64,000 bases of DNA. Origin: Lota lota. Lineage: Eukaryota; Chordata; Actinopteri; Gadiformes; Lotidae. The DNA is taken from positions 2,690,389-2,754,388 of the forward strand of contig JACYXH010000429.1 in assembly GCA_026745465.1 (NCBI GenBank). The letters run 5' to 3'. The translations under genes and the position numbers were made by a program. Each line of letters opens with the position of its first letter. Within the stretch, counting starts at the first letter, position 1. This document shows positions 29,836 through 41,475 of the stretch, piece after piece. The notes beneath the pieces were generated by a model. That model saw only the letters and a list, made by a program, of their open reading frames with translations, had not been told where the DNA came from and did not search any database.

Positions 29836-30256
29836 TGTTTTTTTTAGGTGGAGTTCTCAGTCTCATCTTTAGGGGGGCTCTAGCGGTATTGTTTTACTTG
29901 TTTCCAATGCATGGGAGAGGAAGAACGTGTGTAAATGGCTAGTGATTGCTATATCCATGATTTAGAGTAAAATCACCGTTATATTGTTGATTTTAGAGTC
30001 AGAGTGGCTATATTTGTTAGTACATTGGTTTTGTAACTACTATTTTGTCGTTACATATTTATGCTATTTTATTATATGTAATGTTTAAATTGCCTTTTCT
30101 TTGTATTTGTGTACAACAGTTTCACCTTTCTACATTACATCTGCCATTGACAACACATGGCCTGTTCTTAGGGGAAGAGATCGAGAAGAGTTTAGCTGCT
30201 TGTGAAGAATCAGAACATAAGCAGTAGCTTATCTAACACTGAGGGATAATAGAACA
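29836..30256 (+). repeat. 3' LTR of the BEL/Pao element
   Basis: This is a direct repeat of the 5' LTR and contains matching landmarks such as GAGTTCTCAGT, TTAGAGTCAGAGTGGC, CACATGGCCTGTTCTT and ACACTGAGGGATAA. It has no MITE insertion. The divergence from the 5' LTR suggests an old insertion. Confidence 0.85.
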
Positions 30257-30640
30257 ACCTATTTATTTTATTTGAATCTAGGATAAAGTAAAAGAGTGAG
30301 ATGTGTGTGTGTGACCGAGTGTGCACGTGTGTGTGTATGTGTGTGTGTAGTTTTAGTATTTATTTGTAGAGAAAGAAGAAAGGGAAGGAATTTCAATGAA
30401 TTCTGCAGTGTACCTGAAGGCACATAAAAGTAAGCAGGGAGTAATCTTGGTAGGTCCTTGGATGCAGGCATCAAGGCGAGCTAATATTTGAGAGGCTAAA
30501 GTTAAAGTGCATGGTGTTAGCTAGAATGACTCTCATCTGAGAAGACGAGATTAAAATCAGTGGGACATCACAGCTAGGTAATATGAAGCAGAAGGAAGAG
30601 GGGAGTCTTACTCGTATTTTCCCTAGCTTACCTTCTAACG

Positions 30641-30722
30641 CTCACACACACACACACACACATGCAAGTGTGCACACGCACACACACACACACATACACA
30701 AAAAAAACATGCGCACGCACAC
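30641..30722 (+). repeat. CA-rich compound repeat
   Basis: Two CA runs separated by TGCAAGTGTGCACACG, then an A tract and GCGCACGCACAC. Confidence 0.9.
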
Positions 30723-30998
30723 AGAAACCATGGCCTCACTAATGCACAATAAACCAATTAGATGTCATTAATATTTAAGGTCCTAATTTCCATTCATAGG
30801 TAATATATAAAAAAAAGTGCTGGGATGAGCAAGGAAAAAGGGCTGACCCTGAGACAGACACAGTGGGCAGAACGCCCCAAACAGAGAGAAATTAACACTG
30901 GGGTGCTATGTGTTTTATTGAGACAAATGTCCCCTGCCTGGGCCAGCAATTAGAACAATAGCTTTCCTTCTGGAATGAGCAAAACAGCTCCATTTAAG

Positions 30999-31020
30999 CC
31001 CCCCCCCCCCCCCCCCCCCC
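30999..31020 (+). repeat. Homopolymer C22
   Basis: Twenty-two consecutive C on the plus strand. Confidence 0.97.
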
Positions 31021-31272
31021 TTCGACCAAACAAGGTAATGCCCTATCTACTTGGCTGGAAATCATTGCAAACATTAAAAATCCAAAGTGCAAACATTAAT
31101 CGGCATGATAAAAGGTCTTGGGTTATCGAATATATCTCCCTGCTTCTGTCCCTCTCCATCTCTCTCTCTCTCTCACTTCACAGACACTAATGATGGCTTA
31201 TGAATGAAGTGTGTGTGAAAAGACCCAAGATGTTGTTTGAAGCAGAGCCCAGTGACAAAGAGCGATAGAGTG

Positions 31273-31273
<1 letters not shown>

Positions 31274-31370
<97 letters not shown>
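31274..31370 (+). repeat. TG microsatellite, about 48 units
   Basis: Uninterrupted TG run. Confidence 0.97.
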
Positions 31371-31371
<1 letters not shown>

Positions 31372-31507
31372 TATGCAAAACACTTGTGAGTGCTCAATAG
31401 TTCTTGTGAATCAGAGTTTAAGTCTCAGAGAGACAAGTTAGCCTTGGGGCCGGATGGATGACTACAACTTCAAGGAGATGGATTTCCAAAGACAGCAGTT
31501 GTCAACC

Positions 31508-31800
31508 ATGAGAGAGAGTGCAATGAGAGGGAGAGAGAGCAGTAACACAGTAGAGATAGAGAGATAGGGAGTGAGAGAGAAATGAGAGGGAGTGAGAGCA
31601 GTAACGCAGTAGAGACAAAGACAGAGAGAGATAGGGAGTGAGAGAGAGAGCAATGAGAGAAAGAGCAGAAACGCAGCAGATAGAGAGAGATAGGGAGTGA
31701 GAGAGAGAGGGCAAAAGAGACCGAAAGAGAAATGATGTGAGAGAGAGCAAAAGAGACAGAAAGAGAGAAAGAGATGGAGAGAGGGAGGAAGGGGGAAAAA
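31508..31800 (+). repeat. Purine-rich degenerate tandem repeat
   Basis: Three copies of a 59-68 bp motif (starts near 31539, 31598 and 31666), each with GCAG.AAC.CAG.AGA and GATAGGGAGTGAGAGAGA, within GA-rich sequence. Confidence 0.85.
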
Positions 31801-32521
31801 ACTAAGGAGACAAGGAGTAAAAGGAGTGAAAGATGCGTACAATGTGTCTCACCTTGTGGAATCAATGCACGGGTCGATGTTTTGGCTTTTAAATAAGCAT
31901 CAGCGAGGAACAGCCTCGCCCTGCATAGGACAAGGCCTGCGCGTTGCTGTCATGTACCCAACACGTGGAGGGGCGCTGACAACACAAGGCCCTCACGGTC
32001 CACCCACTGCTCACGCAAAGCGGAGAGCTGGCTCACATCCACTCATGCACTATCATTTTTCTTTGCGTTACACATTGCTATCACATTATGTATGCATTGG
32101 CAAAATCACAACATTGAAAGTCCAAGAAGATTCATAGAATCAGTGATAGTCTCAGCATTTGTTTACTTTACTTGTGGGGCACCATCGTTAAAAAGTTTAC
32201 TAAAAATCATTCACCCACAGAAGTGTGCTGAGTTGGAGCTGACCCGCGGTAGTGTGTGCTCACCGCCTGTGTGTACGTGTTCAACACACAGAGCTGACAG
32301 TCCTGGGCAGCGGTGGCTCTGGTAGCAGTGGTGGGGGCTGCTTCTTCATTCGACTGCAGGGTTTGATGGCGAGGGGAGGGAGGAAAGGGGAGATGTGGGG
32401 TAGGGGGGGAGCAATGTGTGGTGGTGTTTGATCCGGTAACCCGGTCGGCCTCGGTGATAACAGAGATATTAGGGGACTTATTAGAGCGGTGGGAGCAGCA
32501 GCAGAGAACTTCGCACTGCTG

Positions 32522-32542
32522 CCCCCCCCCCCCCCCCCCCCC
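32522..32542 (+). repeat. Homopolymer C21
   Basis: Twenty-one C followed by ACCATCATTACC. Confidence 0.97.
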
Positions 32543-32827
32543 ACCATCATTACCCGTGCGCTGTGGCTGGGGGTCATTACCGCTCACTGCCCGCGGCTTT
32601 GTAACACGGACTGAGGCTCTGCTGTGAGCACACCGAATTGGATGTGTGACTGTGTTTATATGTGTGTCCCTTTGTGTGTGTGTGTTTGTTTGTGACCTTC
32701 TGTGTGTGTTTGATTGTGTTTATGTGTGTGTGTGTCTGTCTGTCCCTCTGTGTGTGTGTGTTTGTGTGTGTGCGTGTCCTTCAGTGTGTGTGTGTGTGCG
32801 TGTTTGAATGTGTGTGTCTGTCTGTCC

Positions 32828-32969
<142 letters not shown>

Positions 32970-33186
32970 AGCTGGGGGTGAGAGGAATGTGAAAGGGCTA
33001 GTAATGGGTGCTGCGTTGGATCAAATCCTCTGTGATAAATGCCAGGGATCCTGACCCGAGCCTCCCACCCACCTCTACTGAGATTGGGCTGAGCAGCAGT
33101 GAGTAGATGCTTGCTTTGTATATAAAAATACCAAGAGCAGCACAATTCCACGGAAAGACATGAAGGAATGGAGAGCAAAATTGATC

Positions 33187-33480
33187 ATCTCTTATCTCGC
33201 TCATCTATTTATCTCTCTCCTTTCCCTTTCACTCTCCATCCCTTCTCTAGCACATATCCCTCCTTCCCACCCATCTATATCCATCCCTTCAATCTCACCC
33301 CTCATCTCCCTCCCATCTTGTTCCCTCCCATCTCTGCCCTCACACATCTCTCTCCATCCCTCCCATCTCTCATCTCTCTACATCCTATTTCTCTCCGTCT
33401 CTCAAATCTATCCCTCCCAACTCTCTCATTTCCTCCCCTCTATCTCCACTCCCCCCCCCCATCTCTGCATCCGGCTCTCC
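33187..33480 (+). repeat. Pyrimidine-rich CATC/CTCC imperfect repeat
   Basis: Nearly 300 bp of C/T with scattered A, built from CATCTCT, CCATCCC and TCTCCATC words; no gene. Confidence 0.85.
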
Positions 33481-34556
33481 TACCCTTCCAACACCCCTGA
33501 GAGGTTGTGATTGCCTGCCACCCCCCACCCCCATCCCCCACTCACCCAGGAAAAATTACAGGATATTCTGAGTTATTATTATGCATTTGCATCAAGGCTG
33601 CATGAATGCAGAGGAGATGATGCTGTGTTTGGTGTGGGCAACAGTTCCTGGTCTACACGGGGTTCATCCATATGATTAGCTCAAGGAGACGACAGGTATA
33701 GCGGATGTGCTAAAGGTCACTCAGGTCCCACAATCCATACATGTTTAGCATACCAGGCAGTCGGAGGGAACTCAATGAAAAGGTAGAAAAGGGACAAATA
33801 AATTAGTAATTTTTAAAAAACCAACAGAACAACAAGCAAGAGGTTTTTCTTAGAAAAAACAAATAACCAAAGATAACATTCAACTGAACTAGAACCATTG
33901 TTAGGGGGGACCTGATTCCCTGGTAGTGTCTGAAAGAGAGGAGAAGGTGCCTTGGGAGCAGCCTCCTGAATAAGGACAAGGTCAGAAAGGTTTGGAGAAC
34001 GTATTGACTGAGTCTTGAGCTTACTTTGCGTAGGAGGGTAAGATGAAATGGCCTCTGGAGAAGTGTGGGGAGTTAGGGGTGAGAATACATGCCCAGATGT
34101 AGACTAGACCCGCTGACACAGCTTCGGAAAGGCCACATCCAAGAAGGAGCCACCTCTTCTCCACAGTGGTTTTATCCACTTTAGCAAGCAGATTTTCAAT
34201 CAGGGCAGGCAAAATAAAGAATTACACTAAACAGCTTAGTAAGATCCAAAATTCAATTATGATTAATGTATTCTCTCGATCCCTTGAATGATTTATTTGT
34301 GTACGTATTTCCTTGTTTATTCATTTCAGATTTCAGACGTGTGATCTCATAGCTAGTAGGCTTAATTAACTTCACAGACTGGTTCAAATGGGTAGAAGTC
34401 ACAGCAGGAGTGGCCAAAGCAGTTTATAATTTTCAAATAGTGATCGAGACCAAACACTAAAAAGATGTCTTGTTGAAGTGGCCTGCAAACAAAACAGGAG
34501 TTTTTGTGGCAGTCTGTACAGTTGAGAACTCTATGGCAGGGATAAACAAGCAATGG

Positions 34557-35333
34557 AACTTAAAGGTACAATATGTAACATTGACACCAAGCGTTTAAAA
34601 TGGTTACTGCAGTCCAAATTCACAACAATTGGAGAGAGTTGTTTCCGCCCACCCCCTCCTCCCCAGACTGAAAGCTCACGCGGGTTGCCAGTTTGACGAC
34701 ACTGAAAGAACACATGCACAAATTTTGAACAACCGACTTCGAAATGCTGTGACTCCAATCAGGTTTGGAGGGATAAACCAGACTTAAGAAACCCACACCA
34801 CAGGATAATCTTGCAAAACAAAATTGAGTATCAGTTAAATAATTGCTGACCTGAGTCAGAAGCAGGAATTGAGAACAAAATCTGACTAATTAACCTGGTG
34901 TGTGCCCAGCATAAGCTATCTCCATCTTTCAAATGCAACCCTATGATTTTTTATGTTTGAGCACCGCTCTGGTCATGGAGCTTTTTGAAAGAGGATGAGG
35001 CTTTTTAAGTTGGGTAGAAGCTATTACAACATCTGTTGATCCAGTTTGTCTGCTTGAATCTATGTCTGCAGCATGCTGTGTTTGTGTGCCAATTTGTTTC
35101 ATATCTGGCATCCTGGGGTACTCTAATAGAATAGATAATCATAACACACAGGCCAAAACAAAAACAAACAATTTGACACTGAATCGAAATTTCAAAGGAG
35201 AACATACTGGCTATAGAATCGTTGTCGGAGAGGCCAGAATTTTGACTTAGCTTGTTTCTTTAATCTCTGATCACATATGCTAGTCATTTTATGATTTAGT
35301 ACAGTACATTTATGACATATTGTACCTTTAACC
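34557..35333. mobile_element. TTAA-flanked MITE with 13-bp terminal inverted repeats
   Basis: The left end reads TTAA then AGGTACAATATGT. The right end reads ACATATTGTACCT then TTAA. The 13-bp repeats are perfect inverses and TTAA is on both outer sides, as expected for piggyBac- or Kolobok-type insertion. The roughly 770-bp interior has no transposase frame that I can recognise. Confidence 0.75.
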
Positions 35334-35504
35334 AGATCCTTGAAAATGTAGATGTTCCACTCCTACTAGTCCCATGTGCAACCACACGGAAGCAAAAAAG
35401 TATATATATATTGATAACAAGTTTCATCTAAATATGCTATGCTTGCTAATACATCAGCTGAGCCAGACAGCCAGACAGAGAGATAAATATTGATATACAT
35501 AGAT

Positions 35505-35611
35505 AGATGGCTAGATGGATGGATTGATAGATGGATGGATATATATATATGGATAGATAGAGATAGACAGATAGACAGATAGATAGATAGATAGATAGAT
35601 AGATGGCTTGA
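35505..35611 (+). repeat. GATA/GATG tetranucleotide region
   Basis: Irregular GATG and GATA units, with about six pure GATA units near 35577-35603. Confidence 0.92.
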
Positions 35612-37158
35612 TAAATGGATAGATTAATGTAAAGCATTAAAGAACAACTACCTAATGTCAGTAAGTACAGCAGACAGACATGCCACTAAGTGTTCTTAAG
35701 GTATCTCACGCCCAGTGACTCATCCAGATAGCTTTATAGCTGCAGAGTCTTAATAATGAACTCGCATGCTTTTTGGTCCATTTAGCCACGCATTCTCAGT
35801 AGCGGTTAATAGCTGATAAGGCAATGGTGATTTGACTAAGAAAAGCAGTGCGGGGGGAACTGCAGTTGCCACTGCGTCTCTCATGGCTCCCATATCAGCA
35901 GCTAATTTCCGCCTGATGTTTTCATGGCAATTACTGGGGCCTTGTCCCTTTGCTGCATACAGGACGAAATACCCCAGAATTACAACACGGAACAAAAGCA
36001 GCGGGAAAATGCAGAGTTCATTATGGTATCCATTTTCATTCTGCAACTCATTAGGTAGTGAGTTGCTCTCGTGAAGCTAGCAGGAAGAGATGACAGCGTT
36101 GCATTCTAGAGAGAGAATTCATCAGGAAACAGGCGACTGGAGAAGTGTTGCTTTGTTTCCTTCTTTTTCTTTGTACTTTTTTCCCCCCCTACGCTCCAAT
36201 GCAAGAAGCAAGCATGAATCCGGTGGCCCTGTAGTTAACACAGCTATGTGCACCATTTTCAGAGGGCATCGCTGCATACAATGTATTTAGACTCGTCTGC
36301 CTTAAAATACAGCCGGCCCCAAGGTGTGCTGTACCTCTAAATATCCCTGTGTAAACTGTGCTAGTACAGCGGGGGCTGGATGATAATAGGGCCATGGAGG
36401 AAAAATATCCCTAATAACCAATAGTGTGCAATATTATATGGGGGGGGGGGGGGGGGGGGGGGGGGGGGAGAGTTAGCAGTCACAGCATGGAAGAGCGGTA
36501 TCTTGGAGCTATTGCAGGTTACTTCCTATTTGTTATACTATGCTATAACAAGCATTCAGAACAATTTGGTGCAGTATGTAGATTGGGATTTTTTTGGTAA
36601 ATATGTTCAACATTATTTCCTACAGTACTTCCTTTGTGCTTCCAATATCCCTTCATATCAATGATTGAAAAGAAAGTGCAATACCATTCTGGTTAGCTGT
36701 TATATTGTGTATATTTTGTTTTATTCCTTAATACCATCTACATCAAAGGCCCTCTCTTGGCCCCAACTCTACCGATAGGCTGAATAAAAGAAAGAAAAGG
36801 GTTTTAGGTATCAAACATTTAACAGCATCTTTCATTTATGAGTGATTCACGTTCTGTTTTAACAATAGAGGGGAAACAGCTGATTCAGGGGACTCGCTGG
36901 GTAATTTATAGGGATCCTCGGAGGTAACTCCCTGGGGAAATGCTGCATCAGGAATCCCTACACTGCCAGCGGAAAACACACATCAGCTTTGGAGCTGTGT
37001 TTTTTACCCATGCTCTTTTCAGTCAGCCGAGAAAATACGAATACAAAGGAAATGGGATTGTTGTGTATGAAGAGGTGTCAGATTTGGCAAATAAATGTAA
37101 TGTTGAGATGAATTTAGAGTGGCCATTTGTGGAAGATTTATTTGGCAGGGACAGTACA
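35612..37158. other. Intronic stretch with repeat-free block
   Basis: 35730-36160 is repeat-free, open in several frames and of mixed composition, a candidate conserved noncoding block, but it matches no protein I know. A G29 tract follows at 36440. Confidence 0.4.
36440..36468 (+). repeat. Homopolymer G29
   Basis: Twenty-nine consecutive G, the longest homopolymer in the window. Confidence 0.97.
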
Positions 37159-37261
37159 CATCAATCAACATTTCAGGATAACACTTCAATGTAAATATGT
37201 AGCCAAGAGGCTAACTCTGACACATTTACATTGAAGTGTAAACTGAAATGTTGATTGATGG
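37159..37261. repeat. Fold-back element with 42-bp arms
   Basis: The left arm (37159-37200) and right arm (37220-37261) are inverse complements apart from about four differences; each includes CATCAATCAACATTTCAG and ACACTTCAATGTAAAT. The 19-nt loop contains AGCC...GGCT, which can also pair. Confidence 0.9.
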
Positions 37262-37374
37262 AAGTTAAAATAACAACCGTATATCCCATCCACAGACTAA
37301 AATCCATGATCAATAACCTGAATGTTAATTTTTTTTGTATTAATCATGAACATTATATAATCATAATAATTTGC

Positions 37375-37422
37375 AACAACTCAAACCAACAACTGCAACA
37401 ACAATTGTTGGCTTGAGTTGTT
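37375..37422. repeat. Inverted repeat with 18-bp arms
   Basis: AACAACTCAAACCAACAA (37375-37392) pairs with TTGTTGGCTTGAGTTGTT (37405-37422) with one mismatch. It is followed by a long A/T-rich region that may extend the pairing. Confidence 0.85.
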
Positions 37423-37429
37423 ACTAATT

Positions 37430-37735
37430 AATTATTAATGTTATTAATTATTATGATATTATGATTGATTCTAGTATTATATTGTTATAGTATTATTATA
37501 TGTATTTGTATTATCATTATTATTATATATGATTATTATTATATATGATTATTATTATTATTATTGTTTACATTATTATGATTATTATTTTAATGATTAT
37601 GATTATTATACTTTGTATTATTATTATTATTGCATAATCATTATTTACATTAAGTGCATTATTAGCCTTATGATTCTTAGTTTTCATTATTATCAACATT
37701 ATTAGCCTTAGCATCAACACCATCATTATCATGGA
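37430..37735. repeat. ATT/TAA-rich degenerate triplet region
   Basis: The region has many interrupted TTA/ATT repeats (for example TTATTATTATTATT at 37551-37564) and no gene. Confidence 0.85.
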
Positions 37736-38024
37736 TATAATTGTGCCGGGATGGATAAGAAGAAGAGTGTCATGTAGCCACATCACACCAGCCCACACGC
37801 TGCGGTGAGAACCACCAAAAGAGTTGTGCCTCCAAGGTCCACCCCTGCTGCTTCATTAGCAACACATGTCAACGCATGATCCGTCCTTCTTACATTCTCT
37901 CATAATGCATTGCTCCAACAAACCGCTATTTACCTCACAGAGGCAGACGAAAAGACAAAAACAACCAAACTGAAAACTCTTGCTATTGTTAGTCATGGGC
38001 AGAAAAATAAATAGATTGAGACAG

Positions 38025-38494
<470 letters not shown>

Positions 38495-38636
38495 CTGACT
38501 GTCCAAACAGAGGGCGTAGATACAGGCAGAGGAAGCAGGCAGCTCCCGACGGGGCTGTGATTCAGGCTCACACCACCCGCTCCGTGTTCTGACGGGGTTC
38601 TGCTGACGTGCACCACTTACCCACAGTGGTAGAATT

Positions 38637-38660
38637 GGGGGGGGGGGGGGGGGGGGGGGG
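38637..38660 (+). repeat. Homopolymer G24
   Basis: Twenty-four consecutive G, 50 bp before the long hairpin. Confidence 0.97.
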
Positions 38661-38709
38661 TGCACAACCGCTGTCAGAGTACTGGAACACAATCAAATTG
38701 GCCGGGGAG

Positions 38710-38839
38710 GTATGCATCAAGTTGCACTCGCCGTACGCAGACACAAAATGAAAAATACAAAAACAATAAATGTTTTTTCACTTTGTGTGTGCGTACGGTG
38801 AGTGCAACTTGATGCATACGATACACAAACTGTGTATCG
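38710..38839. repeat. Long hairpin (about 43-bp arms) plus adjoining 9-bp hairpin
   Basis: GTATGCATCAAGTTGCACTC at 38710 is the reverse complement of the end at 38819. Arms 38710-38752 and 38777-38819 pair with about three mismatches around a loop of about 24 nt. Directly after it, CGATACACA-AAC-TGTGTATCG (38819-38839) is a perfect small hairpin. Confidence 0.9.
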
Positions 38840-39044
38840 TTTGTGTTATCGCTCCACAGGAGGTGGGCTGCTTGTGTGTCTGAGAAGACAAACTGCCTGG
38901 GACAAAGACAAACTCACAAGATTTCCCTCTCAAAGACCCACGCCTTCCCAGAGGAAGCATTGGTCCGCTGGACCGGAAAAGGTACGGCTCAACCCAACCA
39001 TGACTGTTTCCAGTACACAAACACACAAGCACACATGCACATAT

Positions 39045-39046
<2 letters not shown>

Positions 39047-39091
<45 letters not shown>
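39047..39091 (+). repeat. CA microsatellite
   Basis: Two CA runs separated by CAAACA. Confidence 0.95.
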
Positions 39092-39404
39092 CAAGAAAAA
39101 GACACAAAGACAAGTGTACAGAGTAAGCAATGCAACAGTGCTTGGGGAGTAAAATGAAACAAACTGCCAGTCAGTGTGTGTGTGTGCAAACACAAAGGCA
39201 TCTGACGATGCATTGCAGATAAACTGCATCAGTAGCCCTAATTGATAGAGAGACATTTCAATGGATAATGTCTAAAGGCAAAGTGTTCCACGGCAGAGTA
39301 GAAGTGCATGTTTAACCCGCATGAACATTTCATGGAGATAAATGATTCCTGAGTCAGGTCAGTAGATGAAAGCAACCTGGCATTGTGTCCCTGAGTGGTT
39401 AGAA

Positions 39405-39524
39405 AGTGTGTGTGTGAGTGTGTGTGTGTGTGTGTGTTTGTGGATGGGTGTGTGTGTGTGTGTGTGCGTGCGTGGGTGTCAGTGTGTGGGTGTGTGTTGT
39501 CATGTGTGGGTGTGTGTGTGTGGG
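39405..39524 (+). repeat. TG-rich compound repeat beside the FH2 exon
   Basis: Irregular TG/GGTG sequence ending 60 bp from the exon's donor, in the downstream intron. Confidence 0.92.
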
Positions 39525-39583
39525 TGATAATTAAGGTGGAGTAAAAGAGAGGTGAGAACTTTTTATTATTATTTTTCCCTTAC

Positions 39584-39698
39584 CTTTGGTCCGTGAGGAG
39601 AAACAGAGGGAAAGTTGGGCAAAAAGGTCAGGATTCTCAAACTTCTCCTCCTTGACTTTGATCCAAAAGCAATTCTCCGCCATTTCCTGAGGCACTAT
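39584..39698 (-). CDS. diaph2: diaph2 exon: N-terminal FH2 (lasso/linker)
   Basis: This 115-nt exon follows a TGTCATTGCAG acceptor and starts in phase 0. It encodes 38 residues, IVPQEMAENCFWIKVKEEKF followed by ENPDLFAQ and SLCFSSRTK, and ends with one base before a GTAAGG donor. CFW..VKEEKFENPDLFA is the FH2 lasso/linker signature and fits DIAPH2 better than DIAPH1 (which, as I recall it, has KEDRFENNELFA). FH2 wraps the barbed end of actin and processively caps it. The following FH2 exons (a VKELR.LDPK segment would be expected next) were looked for by eye in 1-39583 and not found. Confidence 0.93.
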
Positions 39699-40195
39699 CT
39701 GCAATGACACAAGGATTCCATTATCGCCACAATCAGAGGGCCTCACTACACCACACTGCCACTCAAAAAGTTCCTCTCACTGGAGACGGAGTTCTAGCTC
39801 CTGGAGTATTCCTGGTTATGAGTGTGTGTGTGTGTGTGTGTGTGTCCCGATCCTATGAGGAAAAAGCACAAAAAAAACACACTTTATTTCACTAGATCAG
39901 TTAGAATTTCAGGCACAGTCAGAAAAAAAACTTCATTTGTGGTTAATTCAAATGTGTGGACATTTTTCCAGGGGACATAGTAGAGTAATATGTAATATGA
40001 AATGACGTATGAAAATGATAGAGCTAGGGAGATTTGTAGACAGAGCGGGTTGACTTTAGTAGCTGACTTTCTCCTGAGCCAAATAAAAACATATGCATAT
40101 CTCAATTCAGCAACCCCCAGAAACAGCTCTTTATTCTGTCCTCCTACCTGGACCAGTATGAACTAGCTTAACGTCAGTGCAGCAGACTCACTCCT

Positions 40196-40366
40196 ACACA
40201 CACACGGCAAGAAAACAACACGTTCACCCACAGGTTTAAAAACCTACACACACGCATGCACGCACACGCACATGCAAGCACGTACACACACACACACACA
40301 CACGTGCAAGCACGTATGCACACAAGCACGTATGCACGCATACACACACACACACACACACACACC
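40196..40366 (+). repeat. CA-rich compound repeat
   Basis: CA runs mixed with CACGTATGCA/CACGCATGCA words that recur several times. Confidence 0.9.
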
Positions 40367-40910
40367 CTGATGGATAATAGATGAAAGAAAACTGGAATGA
40401 ACACAGACCTATTTAATATGTTGGCGCGTACATAACACTCCCCTGCTAATGTATGTATCATTGCGTGAGGTCAGACGGAATTTGTATTTAGCACTTCGAT
40501 CGAGGCACTTGATGCGTGACACCGCTGTGCTTCTGCATGGCAGGCCATCTCTGGGCGGCTTTATTGCGAGTTATTGCACCTACACTGTTAACCCCAGCAG
40601 ACGTGCGGTCGCTGAACACAGAGGCAAGGTGCAGGGGTGATACTTCAGAGAGGCAGGCACGATGGGAGAGAGCGGGCGCCAGGCAATTTTGTGGTTGCAT
40701 CACTTTTGCATGTGTATGTGTGCGTGTGTACGAGTGTGTACGAGTGTGTACGAGTGTGTGCGTGCGTGCGTGCGTGTGTGTGTAAGTAAAGAGTACCGGC
40801 GCCAGTAGGGGGTTTCACAAGTGGACTAATGTAAGTTTAAACAGTAGTTTAGGTTTCATCATGAAATCATAAAATATGTGATATGCTGGCTGTAAATTAT
40901 ACATGACACA

Positions 40911-40913
<3 letters not shown>

Positions 40914-40996
<83 letters not shown>
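40914..40996 (+). repeat. AT microsatellite, about 41 units
   Basis: Uninterrupted AT run. Confidence 0.97.
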
Positions 40997-41001
<5 letters not shown>

Positions 41002-41369
41002 TCAGATATAAATTCATTACAATATATGGTGAAGGAAGGAAAAGCCAGCTGTGGGCCAATGGAGAAATGAGAGACAGCATGTATTCTTTTCTCTTTACGG
41101 CAGATTGGAAAGTGGGGGTGTGCAAGTGAAAGTGCATGTGACCCACTGTGGCAGTATGGGAGCCATGTTACGTATGAACCCATCTGCACCATCCCTCCTC
41201 CACAGTGGTGAGCACCCAGTGGGCGCAGACAGGGCCGTCATCCCAACCAACACCTTCAGCTGAGAACATGATCTCCACGTGGCATGTCGCTGGTTCTTTG
41301 CCCAAGTCAGCTGACAAATTAAATATGGCAGACGGTGGCTGATAAAGGGTGTGTGGTGGTGAGGCTGAG

Positions 41370-41475
41370 GAGGAAGAGGAAGAGGAAGAGGAAGAGGAAG
41401 AAGAAGAAGAAGAAGAAGAAGAAGAAGAAGAAGAAGAAGAAGAAGAAGAAGAAGAAGAAGAAGAAGAAGAAGAAA
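41370..41475 (+). repeat. GGAAGA then GAA triplet array
   Basis: About five GAGGAA units lead into about 26 GAA triplets (41396-41475). Read in the diaph2 transcript the array is TTC/CTT. Confidence 0.96.

Larger units (their letters stand above)
26238..30256 (+). mobile_element. BEL/Pao-type LTR retrotransposon, internally deleted and decayed
   Basis: Two direct repeats of about 420 bp flank an interior whose plus-strand fragments resemble gag and pol of BEL/Pao elements in fish. In order there are a gag-like region rich in Ala, Lys and Glu, a zinc-knuckle segment (CIFHHKPH...CRGF, then CFRCC), a fragment around the aspartic protease, and a late integrase/DUF5641-like segment (ARPCMPVSTDPD; RWRNQYLHTLQQ). 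Reverse transcriptase, RNase H and most of integrase are missing, and the rest is broken by stops and frameshifts, so the copy cannot be autonomous. It lies in an intron of diaph2, antisense to the gene. I could not identify a clear target-site duplication. Confidence 0.85.

Noticed and set aside
35446..35637. Frame of Ser-Ile-Tyr-Leu repeats
   Set aside because: Translation of the GATA/GATG tetranucleotide repeat.
36940..37194. 84-codon plus-strand frame ending in the fold-back
   Set aside because: Short, runs into the fold-back arm, resembles no known protein and has no splice context.
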